Source: G963677445 sp963678275 (lineage in GTDB: Bacteria > Bacteroidota > Ignavibacteria > Ignavibacteriales > Melioribacteraceae). Taken from it: a stretch of DNA of 64,000 nucleotides. Below the pieces are notes generated by a model. It had not been told where the DNA came from and searched no databases. It was given only the letters and a program-made list of their open reading frames with translations. The translations under genes were made by a program, and so were the position numbers. Position 1 is the first letter of the stretch, and every line of letters begins with the position of its first letter. The stretch covers positions 744,001-808,000 of the forward strand of contig OY782765.1 in assembly GCA_963678275.1 (NCBI GenBank). Direction: 5' to 3'. Positions 35,752-44,292 of the stretch are shown here, one piece after another.

Positions 35752-36544
35752 AGATTCCCTTTATACCTTTTTCCTTGTTTGGATATAAAGCGCCATCAAG
35801 AATTTTTTTGAGATTATCACGTGAAAGTCCCCGCAGAAGTTTACCGTTTTCCGCTACCGATATGCTGCCTGTTTCTTCAGATACTATCAGTGTAACAGCG
35901 TCAGCCTGTTCCGTGATTCCTATTCCGGCCCTGTGCCTCATACCCAGGCTCATTCCATCCAGGCTTAATGTCGTTGTAAGAGGAAGAGTGCAGCCGGCAG
36001 CTTCAATGATATTGCCTTTAATTATCACCGCTCCGTCATGAAGCGGCGACCGGGGGAAAAATATTGATCGGATAAGACTCTTGCTAACACGGGCATTAAT
36101 TAGTTCACCCGTCTCCACCACACCCTTCATACCTGTTGTACGCGTTAAAACCATCAGGGCCCCATGCTGATTCTGAGCCATTTCAAACGCGGCTTCAACC
36201 AGTATATCAGAAATAGTTTTTCCTTCATTCTTTACGAATATACCAAAGAAGGGATTCCTTCCAAGCAGGACCAGCAGCCTTCTTATTTCAGGCTGGAAAA
36301 GGATTATAAAAGCTATCACCCATATATCGGAAATGAGTTTCAGCAGCCAGCCAAGAGCCTTAAAGTCGGCGGCCTGCGCGATGAATGAGAGAACCAGGAT
36401 AATTATCAATCCCAAAAAAATCTGACTTGCGATGGTCCCCCGTATAATATTAAACAATTTGTAAAGTATGAGCGATACAAGGATAATGTCAATTATATCG
36501 AGTATTGATATGGTTAAAAATCCTATTTTTATCAGATCATACAT
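35726..36544 (-). CDS. cdaA: Diadenylate cyclase CdaA
   Basis: Makes the second messenger c-di-AMP from two ATP. Three N-terminal membrane helices (residues ~10-84) are followed by the DAC domain with the DGA motif at 170-172 (PLHDGAVI) and RHR at 203-205 (MRHRAGIG). c-di-AMP commonly controls potassium and turgor and is tied to cell-wall balance; no CdaR or GdpP is in the window. It overlaps folP by 8 bases; folP-cdaA neighbours are seen in FCB genomes. Confidence 0.93.
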   Translation of the reverse strand: MYDLIKIGFLTISILDIIDIILVSLILYKLFNIIRGTIASQIFLGLIIILVLSFIAQAADFKALGWLLKLISDIWVIAFIILFQPEIRRLLVLLGRNPFFGIFVKNEGKTISDILVEAAFEMAQNQHGALMVLTRTTGMKGVVETGELINARVSKSLIRSIFFPRSPLHDGAVIIKGNIIEAAGCTLPLTTTLSLDGMSLGMRHRAGIGITEQADAVTLIVSEETGSISVAENGKLLRGLSRDNLKKILDGALYPNKEKGIKGIFEQLTKQK

Positions 36545-37706
36545 CTGTCCACCTTTCGGGATTTCTGATCAACCCGGTCATAACAGCCGCCTGGCGGGCA
36601 TTTTTTACATTATGTGTGCGTATGATTTTTGCTCCGTTCATTATCGCGGCTGTTTCAGCGGTAATTGTCGCTATATCCCTGTTTTCAACTTCAAGATTCA
36701 TCGTTTTCCCGATAAAGGATTTTCTGCTCAGGCCCATCAAAATCGGAAAACCGAGACCTTTGAAATCACCAAGTCTGTGAATAATTTCGAGATTGTCTTT
36801 AACGCTTTTTCCGAATCCGATTCCGGGATCAATAATAATTTGTGATATACCAAACTCCCGGGCAAGTTTTATTCTCTCTTCAAGGAAAAAGTATATATCG
36901 CTGATAAGATTTTCATATCTTGGATTTTTTTGCATTGTCCGGGGTTTACCCTGCATATGCATTAATATTAAGGAAGCTCCTGAAACCGCCGCGGTTTCAG
37001 GCATTCTTTTATCGAACGTCATACCGCTGATATCATTAATGATGGCCGCTCCCGCTTTAACGGCAGCTTCGGCAACATCCGCTTTCGTCGTATCAATTGA
37101 AATGATCAGATCAGGATGTTTAGTTTTTAATAACTCAATAACCGGAATAACTCTTTCCATCTCCTCTTCCGGAGTGACCGGCATGGCGCCAGGTCTGGTG
37201 GATTCCCCTCCGATATCAATTATATCCGCGCCGTCAGCGATCATTTTTTCGGCATGCAATAGCGCCGCTTCACGGTTTAAATATTTCCCTCCGTCGGAAA
37301 AGGAATCGGGCGTAACATTAAGAATCCCCATAACAACAGCTCTTGTTGAGGGGAGTTTTTTTTCTCCGGCCTGAATAACAAGAGAGTCGTAATTATTTAT
37401 TTTGTTTTGAATGCCTTTGATTTTTTCCGCCAGCGAATCTAAGCCGCATTGCTGTATATATTTACAGATATTGTCTGTGTTAGAAGAATGGTCCGCAATT
37501 AAAATATAATCATCTTTAATATGAATATCAGGTCTGTTTTTCTCACACGAGATTTTATCAATTATTTCCGAATTGGCATTATGAATTTCCACTGCCACAG
37601 AACATCGCCTGAATTTGTCAGGTGAAAGATTCAGTTTTGCCGCAGATAATTTTCTGAAGCCGTTATTTCGTGGGTTAAAGATGTTTACTTTCAAATTATC
37701 TATCAA
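36537..37706 (-). CDS. folP: Dihydropteroate synthase with N-terminal extension
   Basis: Joins dihydropterin pyrophosphate and p-aminobenzoate in folate synthesis. The TIM-barrel DHPS begins at about residue 122 with VMGILNVTPDSFSDGG, then IDIGGESTRPGA, ISIDTTKADVA, INDISGM, HMQGKPRTMQ, IDPGIGFGKS and GLSRKSFIG. The first ~120 residues are an extra domain (VNIFNPRNN, SLAEKIKGIQNKI) that does not look like HPPK or DHNA. TTG start at 37706 overlaps nagA; a shorter internal start is possible. Confidence 0.9.
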   Translation of the reverse strand: MIDNLKVNIFNPRNNGFRKLSAAKLNLSPDKFRRCSVAVEIHNANSEIIDKISCEKNRPDIHIKDDYILIADHSSNTDNICKYIQQCGLDSLAEKIKGIQNKINNYDSLVIQAGEKKLPSTRAVVMGILNVTPDSFSDGGKYLNREAALLHAEKMIADGADIIDIGGESTRPGAMPVTPEEEMERVIPVIELLKTKHPDLIISIDTTKADVAEAAVKAGAAIINDISGMTFDKRMPETAAVSGASLILMHMQGKPRTMQKNPRYENLISDIYFFLEERIKLAREFGISQIIIDPGIGFGKSVKDNLEIIHRLGDFKGLGFPILMGLSRKSFIGKTMNLEVENRDIATITAETAAIMNGAKIIRTHNVKNARQAAVMTGLIRNPERWTDV

Positions 37707-38887
37707 ATATTTATAAAACCTTCTTCGAGATAACGAATATTGCCATCCATTATCGTCATTTTAACTTTATAATTTTTATCCAGCACCACAATATCCGCCG
37801 GCTTACCGGAGGCGAGAATTCCTCTGCGCGCTCCTACCACCTTTGCTCCATTCAATGTAGCCATTCTTACCGCATCGGTAATTTTTGTTCCGGTGGTTTC
37901 TACTATATTTTTTATAGCGGTATTCAAAGTCAGTGTGCTGCCGGCAATAGTGCCATCCTCCATAACAGCTTTATTGCCTTTGACATATACCTTCTGATCA
38001 GAAAACTGGGATTCTTCTCCTTCATGAAGCCCCCCTACCCTGATTGAATCTGTTATCAGGATTATTCCCTTGGCTGTTTTATACTTAATCAGCATTTCCA
38101 TAATGGCGGGATGGACATGATAGGTGTCGGCGATAAGCTCAATTTTCAGTTCATCCCTGAGAAGCGCGGCGGTAACGACGCTTGGATGCCTGTGGTGAAG
38201 CTGCCGCATGGCGTTGAACATATGGGTTACATGAGCAGCCCCGTGGTCAATAGCGGCATCTATTTCTTCATAAGTTGCCATTGAATGACCTATCGAACAG
38301 ATCACTCCCCTGAAAGAAGCTTCCCTTATTACATCAAGAGCTCCGGGCAGTTCGGGCGCGATAGTCATCATTTTAAGATAACCTTTCGAAGCATGATACA
38401 TTTCCTGAAAAGATTCCACCGAAGGTGTCCACAGATAATCTTTATTCATAGCCCCTTTCAGTTTTTCATTCAGGTAGGGACCTTCCATGTGTATCCCTTT
38501 AATGTTTGAATCGGGATTTTGATCTATATATCCGCCAAGTCTTTTTAAATCATCCAATAACCTCTGTTTTGGTTTCGCGTGAAGACTTGCCATTACGGTA
38601 GTGGACCCATTTTTCAGGAAATACTCACTGATCTTTTTTATACTTTCATCCGATTCGTCTGAAAATCCATATCCTCCCGCTCCCCCGTGAACAAGAAGAT
38701 CAACAAATCCCGGCACAATCCTGCATCCTTTTACATCTATAATTTCAGGATTATCCAGACTATATTTATCATCCTCTTTCCCGACGGCATATATATGTCC
38801 TCCTGAAACCTCTACAAATCCCTTCTTAAGCTTTCGGAAGGGTGTTATAACATCTCCATTTTTAAGAATAAACTGTTTGTTCTTCAT
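37703..38887 (-). CDS. nagA: N-acetylglucosamine-6-phosphate deacetylase
   Basis: Amidohydrolase that removes acetate from GlcNAc-6-P; the product feeds NagB at 42175. Single-zinc ligands are present in HMEGPYLN, the IGHSMAT His and VTHMFNAM, with the catalytic Asp in ITDSIR. The first-strand HxH motif of binuclear relatives reads Leu65-Val-His67 (VDLLVHGG), so the site is probably mononuclear, like the E. coli enzyme. 394 aa is normal. nagA-folP are coupled by a 4-base overlap. Confidence 0.92.
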   Translation of the reverse strand: MKNKQFILKNGDVITPFRKLKKGFVEVSGGHIYAVGKEDDKYSLDNPEIIDVKGCRIVPGFVDLLVHGGAGGYGFSDESDESIKKISEYFLKNGSTTVMASLHAKPKQRLLDDLKRLGGYIDQNPDSNIKGIHMEGPYLNEKLKGAMNKDYLWTPSVESFQEMYHASKGYLKMMTIAPELPGALDVIREASFRGVICSIGHSMATYEEIDAAIDHGAAHVTHMFNAMRQLHHRHPSVVTAALLRDELKIELIADTYHVHPAIMEMLIKYKTAKGIILITDSIRVGGLHEGEESQFSDQKVYVKGNKAVMEDGTIAGSTLTLNTAIKNIVETTGTKITDAVRMATLNGAKVVGARRGILASGKPADIVVLDKNYKVKMTIMDGNIRYLEEGFINI

Positions 38888-38904
38888 ACAACCTGCTAAT
38901 ATGT

Positions 38905-39564
38905 TTATTTTTCTTCTGCTATATTTTTCAATTCCATAACGGCGGCTGAAATATTCTCCGTAGAAAAGACAGCGCTGCCCGCGACAAGGACATCACATCC
39001 GGCTTTGGAAATATCTCCCGTATTTTCCCTGTTCACTCCCCCGTCAACCTGAATCAGATAATCAAGCCCGGTCAATTCTCTTATTTCCGCGAGCTCCGCT
39101 ATCTTTCCAAGAGCCGAAGGGATAAATTTTTGCCCTCCAAATCCCGGGTTTACCGACATAACCAGCACCATGTCAACAAATTCAATAATCTCAGACAATG
39201 TATCAACAGGAGTAGCCGGATTAATAGCCACCCCGGCTTTTACACCGGCATCTTTGATCATTGTAATTGTTCTGTGAAGGTGTTTCACCTCTTCCTGATG
39301 TACAGTAATATAATCCGCTCCCGCTTTAATAAAATCAGGAATAAGTTTATCCGGCTTCTCGATCATCAGATGAGCGTCGACAGGCAGTTTTGTGCATCTT
39401 TTAACTGCCGAAACGACCAATGGTCCGAATGTAAGATTAGGAACAAAATGTCCATCCATTATATCACAATGCATCCAGCCGGCGCCTCCAATTTCAGCAT
39501 ACCTTATCTGGTTCGCCAAATTTGTAAAATCGGCGGATAATAATGACGGGGCTATAATTTTCAA
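38905..39564 (-). CDS. rpe: Ribulose-phosphate 3-epimerase
   Basis: Pentose-phosphate pathway TIM barrel: SLLSADF, MHCDIMDGHFVPNLTFGP, VDAHLMIEKP, VMSVNPGFGGQKFIP and IQVDGGVNRE hold the metal and catalytic Asp residues. The start is TTG 39564, six bases after TAGGAG; the TTG at 39570 in the same frame would touch the Shine-Dalgarno. It is transcribed with the PASTA gene upstream. Confidence 0.93.
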   Translation of the reverse strand: MKIIAPSLLSADFTNLANQIRYAEIGGAGWMHCDIMDGHFVPNLTFGPLVVSAVKRCTKLPVDAHLMIEKPDKLIPDFIKAGADYITVHQEEVKHLHRTITMIKDAGVKAGVAINPATPVDTLSEIIEFVDMVLVMSVNPGFGGQKFIPSALGKIAELAEIRELTGLDYLIQVDGGVNRENTGDISKAGCDVLVAGSAVFSTENISAAVMELKNIAEEK

Positions 39565-39573
39565 AATCAACTC

Positions 39574-40308
39574 CTATTTAGAAATACTTTTTGCTACAAA
39601 AACATCTACACTGTCACCATAGTTAACCAGTTTATCTTTACTCGGATATTGATCCCAAATTGTATTTGGAAGCAAAGTTTTTGAGGGAAGATAATTAACC
39701 TTGCCAAGTTTAAGAGAGTATCGCCTAAGTACTCTTTCCGCGTTACTCAATGTCTCACCAAGCAAATTCGGCACTCTGATCATCCCCAGTTGCGGGCCGA
39801 TACTGATTTTTATATCAACCGAATCACCTTTTTCAAGAAACGTGGTATCGGGATATTCCTGCCCGACAATTCGATCTACAGGAAATTCCGAGCGGACCTC
39901 CTCAACTTGTCCGAGATTCAGTCCGAGGCGTTCAAGAGTTATTTTTCCATCCCTGAATGTTTTACCTAATAAAGCGGGCATTTTAATCAGGGGATCGCCC
40001 CCGCTTAATAAAAGGTAAATATTACGGTTGATTTTCACCTTCTTGCCCGGCAAAGGGTCCTGTGCGATTATATAATTTCTTGGGATGGTTTCATCAAAAC
40101 GGGGACCCTCAAATACCACACGAAGCTGCAATTGTGAAAGAATTCTTTCCGCTTCTTCTTTTGGTTTTCCCGAGAGTTCCGGAACTGTAACCTCCTCCTC
40201 ATCGACGTATGCGGGCAATATAACTTTATCAACCAAAAGCAGCAACGCTATCGATAACAGGGCGAGTGAAACAATCCAGATAATAAGCTTCTTGAAAAAT
40301 TTTTTCAT
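39574..40308 (-). CDS. PASTA domain-containing membrane protein (no kinase)
   Basis: A single N-terminal transmembrane anchor (residues ~9-29) and three extracytoplasmic PASTA repeats at about 38-106, 107-173 and 174-242, each with the (V/M)P.L.G and GxxY/V...P pattern (VPELSG, MPALLGKT, VPNLLGET). PASTA modules bind muropeptides or cross-bridges. There is no Ser/Thr kinase or transpeptidase domain, so it is a stand-alone PASTA protein. It is divergent from the POT transporter across a 181-base AT-rich gap in which only a lone -7-like TATTTTTG is seen. Confidence 0.88.
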   Translation of the reverse strand: MKKFFKKLIIWIVSLALLSIALLLLVDKVILPAYVDEEEVTVPELSGKPKEEAERILSQLQLRVVFEGPRFDETIPRNYIIAQDPLPGKKVKINRNIYLLLSGGDPLIKMPALLGKTFRDGKITLERLGLNLGQVEEVRSEFPVDRIVGQEYPDTTFLEKGDSVDIKISIGPQLGMIRVPNLLGETLSNAERVLRRYSLKLGKVNYLPSKTLLPNTIWDQYPSKDKLVNYGDSVDVFVAKSISK

Positions 40309-40489
40309 AGACCTATTCAGACAGATAATTTTATTATTCGAATACAGGAAAATCTTAAACCACTAAATTAGTAAATATTTGCAAATTTTTTTATATTTTT
40401 GCCCTGAGAGTAATATTATTTAACATTTTATTTATTGCTTTCGGATGTATACTTTCAAGAATTAAATTCGAAGAAAATCAGGAGTTTTT

Positions 40490-42142
40490 ATGTTTAAAAA
40501 TCACCCGAAAGGATTACCGGTTCTCTTTTTTACCGAACTATGGGAAAGGTTTGGATTTTACCTTATGCTGGGTATTTTCACTCTTTACATGATAGATTCA
40601 ACAGGCAACGGAGGTATGGGCTTTAGCTTTTCAAAGTCGGCTGATATATATGGCACCTATATTGCCCTTGTCTACCTGACACCATTTATAGGGGGATTAC
40701 TGGCCGATAGAATCCTTGGTTACCGAAAAGCTATCACTATCGGGGGCATTCTGATGGGCCTTGGCTACATCGGGCTCTCTCTTCCGGGTGAAACTGCCTT
40801 TTTTGTTTCGCTTCTTTTAGTTATCATAGGCAATGGTTTCTTCAAGCCTAATATTTCAACACTCGTTGGCAAACTTTATGATAATGACAAATACAGGGCA
40901 AATAAAGACTCCGGTTTTAATATATTTTATATGGGAATAAATATCGGCGCGTTTGTATGCAATTTTATTGCCGCTATTCTCAGGAACCAGTTTGGGTGGG
41001 GTTACGCTTTCGCCGTTGCCGGCATAGGTATGTTTATAGGTCTTGTCTGGTTCTGGATGGGACAGAAACATGTTGAGGAAGCGGATGTTATAAGTGAGCA
41101 AAGAGCTGATGAGATGCCATTGGGAAAACTTTTGATGGTTATATTTGTGCCTATGTTCGCTGCCGGTTTATTCGGCTGGTTTGTTCCGACCCTTCTTTTT
41201 GGAGGTCCTATACTTGGAAAAAATTCCACCGACGCTTTCCTTTTTGCCTCAATTCCGATAGTTATCTATTTTGCTTCATTATGGTTTAAAGCCGATAAAC
41301 ATGAAAAAAATCCCATTGCCGCATTGCTCTCGGTTTTCGGAGTTGTAATTATTTTCTGGGCAATTTTCCATCAGAACGGTTCGGCGCTCACATTATGGGC
41401 AAAAAATTATACCGATAGAGAAATGCCTGCCGTGGTTGAAACGGTTGCTGAAGCTTTTCAGTTTACTCAGCCGGTAAATACAACTCTGCGAGAAAATCCG
41501 GTGCTCGATTCCCACGGAAGTCCGGTCCTTGATGAATTAGGGAATGAAAAGACAGAAATGGGCCCGGATCCCTATTTCTACAACGTTCCGAAAGAAGAAT
41601 GGCCTCCTGAAGGGGAAAATCTTCTGCTGCTTTCCACCGAAATCTTTCAATCGGTAAATCCCTTCTTTGTCGTGTTTCTTACCCCCCTTGTGGTTGGCTT
41701 TTTCTCACTGCTCAGGAGAAAGGGAAAAGAACCCTCCACTCCGGCAAAAATTGGCTGGGGTATGTTTATCACAGCCCTTTCGACAATAGTTATGATGCTC
41801 GCGGTAATAACTTCCAATAATGGCGAAGTGAAGAGTTCGGCAATGTGGCTTATTATGAGTTACGGAGTTATTACTGTTGGTGAACTTTTCTTGAGTCCTA
41901 TGGGATTATCGCTGGTATCCAGACTCAGTCCTCCCCGTATTTCAGCATTGATGATGGGCGGCTGGTTCCTGGCTACAGCGCTTGGAAATAAACTTTCCGG
42001 AGTTCTTTCAGGTCTTTGGGGAAGTTTTGATAATAAAGTTTATTTCTTCGTAATCAACTTTGGCGGGGCCTTACTCGGCGCATTGATGATTTTCTCAATT
42101 GTGAAGTGGTTAAGGAAAGTTGTGGAAGAACATTCTAAATGA
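40490..42142 (+). CDS. POT/PTR family proton-dependent oligopeptide transporter
   Basis: Major-facilitator peptide:H+ symporter. ExxER at residues 16-20 (ELWERFGFY), NIFYMGINIGAF (the FYxxINxG signature) and about 14 hydrophobic segments. A soluble loop at about 315-375 separates the second helical half. AGGAG precedes the ATG by eight bases. Between nagA and nagB on the map, which hints at uptake of wall- or chitin-derived oligopeptides; that link is inference. Confidence 0.9.
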   Translation: MFKNHPKGLPVLFFTELWERFGFYLMLGIFTLYMIDSTGNGGMGFSFSKSADIYGTYIALVYLTPFIGGLLADRILGYRKAITIGGILMGLGYIGLSLPGETAFFVSLLLVIIGNGFFKPNISTLVGKLYDNDKYRANKDSGFNIFYMGINIGAFVCNFIAAILRNQFGWGYAFAVAGIGMFIGLVWFWMGQKHVEEADVISEQRADEMPLGKLLMVIFVPMFAAGLFGWFVPTLLFGGPILGKNSTDAFLFASIPIVIYFASLWFKADKHEKNPIAALLSVFGVVIIFWAIFHQNGSALTLWAKNYTDREMPAVVETVAEAFQFTQPVNTTLRENPVLDSHGSPVLDELGNEKTEMGPDPYFYNVPKEEWPPEGENLLLLSTEIFQSVNPFFVVFLTPLVVGFFSLLRRKGKEPSTPAKIGWGMFITALSTIVMMLAVITSNNGEVKSSAMWLIMSYGVITVGELFLSPMGLSLVSRLSPPRISALMMGGWFLATALGNKLSGVLSGLWGSFDNKVYFFVINFGGALLGALMIFSIVKWLRKVVEEHSK

Positions 42143-42174
42143 TTTATTTATAATTAATTAAAGGATTAACTTTA

Positions 42175-42942
42175 ATGCTGGTTATAGTAAAAGACGACTA
42201 TGACGCTATGAGCGCCGAAGCAGCGAAAATTGTCGCCGACAGGCTGAGGAGAAAACCTAACCTGGTTTTGGGCCTGGCCACCGGCAGCACACCTATCGGG
42301 CTTTATAAGGAACTCATACGTATGCACAAGTACGAAGGACTTGACTTTTCAAAAGTTACCACCTTCAATCTTGATGAGTATGTCGGACTGCCGCCGGAAC
42401 ATGATCAAAGCTACTTCTACTTTATGAAGAAGCATCTTATTGATCACGTTAACCTGTCACCCAGGTTCGTGCATGTTCCCAATGGTATGTCGAAAGATGT
42501 TAACCAGTTTTGCGAGTGGTATGAAGAAAGAATAAAAGAATTTGGAGGAGTTGATCTTCAAATTCTTGGTATAGGAGATAACGGACATATAGCCTTTAAT
42601 GAACCGGGCTCTTCCCTCCTCTCACGTACCAGAGTTAAAACACTTACTAATACCACCCGTGAAGCTAACGCGCGGTTCTTTAAGGATCCTAAGGAAGTTC
42701 CTCAATATGCCATCACTATGGGCGTAGGAACTATCATGGACGCTAAAGAATTGTTACTGGTTGCCTCGGGTGAAAAAAAAGCAGGCGCTGTTAAAGCGTC
42801 ATGTGAAGGACCAATTACGGCAATGTGTCCCGCCTCTATTATTCAGATGCACAGGGATGCCTTTGTTATCACCGATAATCAGTCTTCCGCTTTATTGAGC
42901 GGTAACTATGTCGATAATTGGGAACCACATATTTTTAAATAA
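42175..42942 (+). CDS. nagB: Glucosamine-6-phosphate deaminase
   Basis: Turns GlcN-6-P into fructose-6-P and ammonia, the step after NagA. LGLATGSTP binds phosphate, NLDEYVGL holds Asp67, and GIGDNGHIAFNEPGSS has the ring-opening His138 and nearby Glu; the Asp next to the His in E. coli is Asn here, as in Bacillus NagB. 255 aa, the shorter Bacillus-type length. AAGGATT precedes the ATG. It lies 19 bases before a GlmU-like gene. Confidence 0.94.
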   Translation: MLVIVKDDYDAMSAEAAKIVADRLRRKPNLVLGLATGSTPIGLYKELIRMHKYEGLDFSKVTTFNLDEYVGLPPEHDQSYFYFMKKHLIDHVNLSPRFVHVPNGMSKDVNQFCEWYEERIKEFGGVDLQILGIGDNGHIAFNEPGSSLLSRTRVKTLTNTTREANARFFKDPKEVPQYAITMGVGTIMDAKELLLVASGEKKAGAVKASCEGPITAMCPASIIQMHRDAFVITDNQSSALLSGNYVDNWEPHIFK

Positions 42943-42961
42943 TTTTGCCCGGAGAGAACAA

Positions 42962-44224
42962 ATGGTCGACTCAATCTGCATTTTTGAAGGAATGTATTAT
43001 GAACGTCTCTATCCCCTGATCTATTTCAGGCCGGTTTATGACCTTAGATGTGGTATACTTACGTTGAGGGAGAAGATTAAATATTATTTCCCCGATATGC
43101 CCATTATACTGCATAGCAGGGGTTATCTGGCCGATTATGTTAAAGACAGAAATCCACGTTATAAAGTAAATGAACTGGATTCCAAAAGCTGCCTCTTTAT
43201 TAATGGAAGAGTTATAGCGGATGAAGATTTTGTAAAGGACATTCCTCTTAAAGGAAAGGATACTCTTTATATTTCAGGCGATACTATCGTCGCCGCGAGA
43301 GTAAGCGGAAAGAGACTGACCGAATTAAGAAGCGCCATGAATGATATTATCACAGACGCCGACTTTACCGGACTTTTCAAAGAAGAAGTTGACGCGAGGG
43401 TGATTCATTATCCCTGGGACCTGGTCCATTTTAACAGTGAAGAAATTATCGCCGATTATAAAAAGTTAGCTAATGGCGGCGGTATTTCAGATGAAGCTCA
43501 ACTTTATGATGGGGTTCATTTGCTTAATAAGCAGAATATCCATGTTGGGAAAGGAACCAAAATATATCCCTGCACAATAATCGACGCTGAAAGCGGCCCT
43601 GTTTTTATTGGTGATGATGTTACTATTCTTGGCAATACAACTATTCAGGGCCCCGCTTTTGTAGGTGATAAATCACTTGTCAAAATGGGGTCCAAATTAT
43701 ATCATAACTCCAATATTGGAAGAGTTTGCAAAGTTGGCGGAGAAATTGAGGATTCTGTCATTCATTCCTATTCAAATAAACAGCATGAAGGTTTTCTCGG
43801 GCATTCTTATCTCTCTTCATGGGTAAATCTTGGAGCGGGAACCAACAACAGCGATTTAAAAAATAATTATGGCAGTATTAAGGTCTATATTAATGGAGAA
43901 GCTATTGATAGCGGCAGTCAGTTTGTCGGTCTGACAATGGGCGATCATTCAAAAACGGCAATAAATACAACCTTTAATACGGGAACGGTTGTCGGTGTTT
44001 CATGCAACGTCTTCGGAGCCGGATTTCCTCCCCGTTATATTCCCTCTTTCAGCTGGGGCGGCGCCGATTCCTTAACAACCTACGATCTGGAACGCAGTAT
44101 TGAAGTTGCCCAGAGAGTTGAAGAAAGAAGAAAAATTCAAATGAGCCAGACCGCGGAAAGACTCTTCCGAAAAGTTTTCGATCTGACCAGGGAAGAAAGA
44201 AGAAGAAGAGGTATGCCCAATTAA
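42962..44224 (+). CDS. GlmU-like sugar-1-phosphate uridylyl/acetyltransferase (Bacteroidota variant)
   Basis: Resembles the alternative bacterial GlmU family known from Bacteroidota (putative UDP-GlcNAc diphosphorylase/GlcN-1-P acetyltransferase). The N-terminal half (LRCGILTLREKI) is a reduced nucleotidyltransferase-like domain lacking the classical G-GxGTRM loop; the C-terminal half is a left-handed beta-helix with hexapeptide repeats (IGDDVTILGNTTIQGPAF). The His/Ser of acetyltransferase GlmU are not certain. ATG 42962 is chosen: GGAGAG lies upstream; the 42908 start lies within nagB. With NagB it suggests amino-sugar recycling to UDP-GlcNAc. Confidence 0.83.
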   Translation: MVDSICIFEGMYYERLYPLIYFRPVYDLRCGILTLREKIKYYFPDMPIILHSRGYLADYVKDRNPRYKVNELDSKSCLFINGRVIADEDFVKDIPLKGKDTLYISGDTIVAARVSGKRLTELRSAMNDIITDADFTGLFKEEVDARVIHYPWDLVHFNSEEIIADYKKLANGGGISDEAQLYDGVHLLNKQNIHVGKGTKIYPCTIIDAESGPVFIGDDVTILGNTTIQGPAFVGDKSLVKMGSKLYHNSNIGRVCKVGGEIEDSVIHSYSNKQHEGFLGHSYLSSWVNLGAGTNNSDLKNNYGSIKVYINGEAIDSGSQFVGLTMGDHSKTAINTTFNTGTVVGVSCNVFGAGFPPRYIPSFSWGGADSLTTYDLERSIEVAQRVEERRKIQMSQTAERLFRKVFDLTREERRRRGMPN

Positions 44225-44292
44225 TTTTTCTCTGCCAAATAAGTTTTTTTGTGAATTTTTAGTTTTGCTTTTTAAAGCATCTGCCCGAAGAT

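Noticed and set aside
35813..35828. parS-like CACGTG palindrome inside cdaA, near parAB
   Set aside because: Only the core matches; five of sixteen positions differ from the consensus parS, and it lies in coding sequence.
36793..37374. 193-codon open frame on + opposite folP
   Set aside because: Shadow of the DHPS barrel; no homology-like features.
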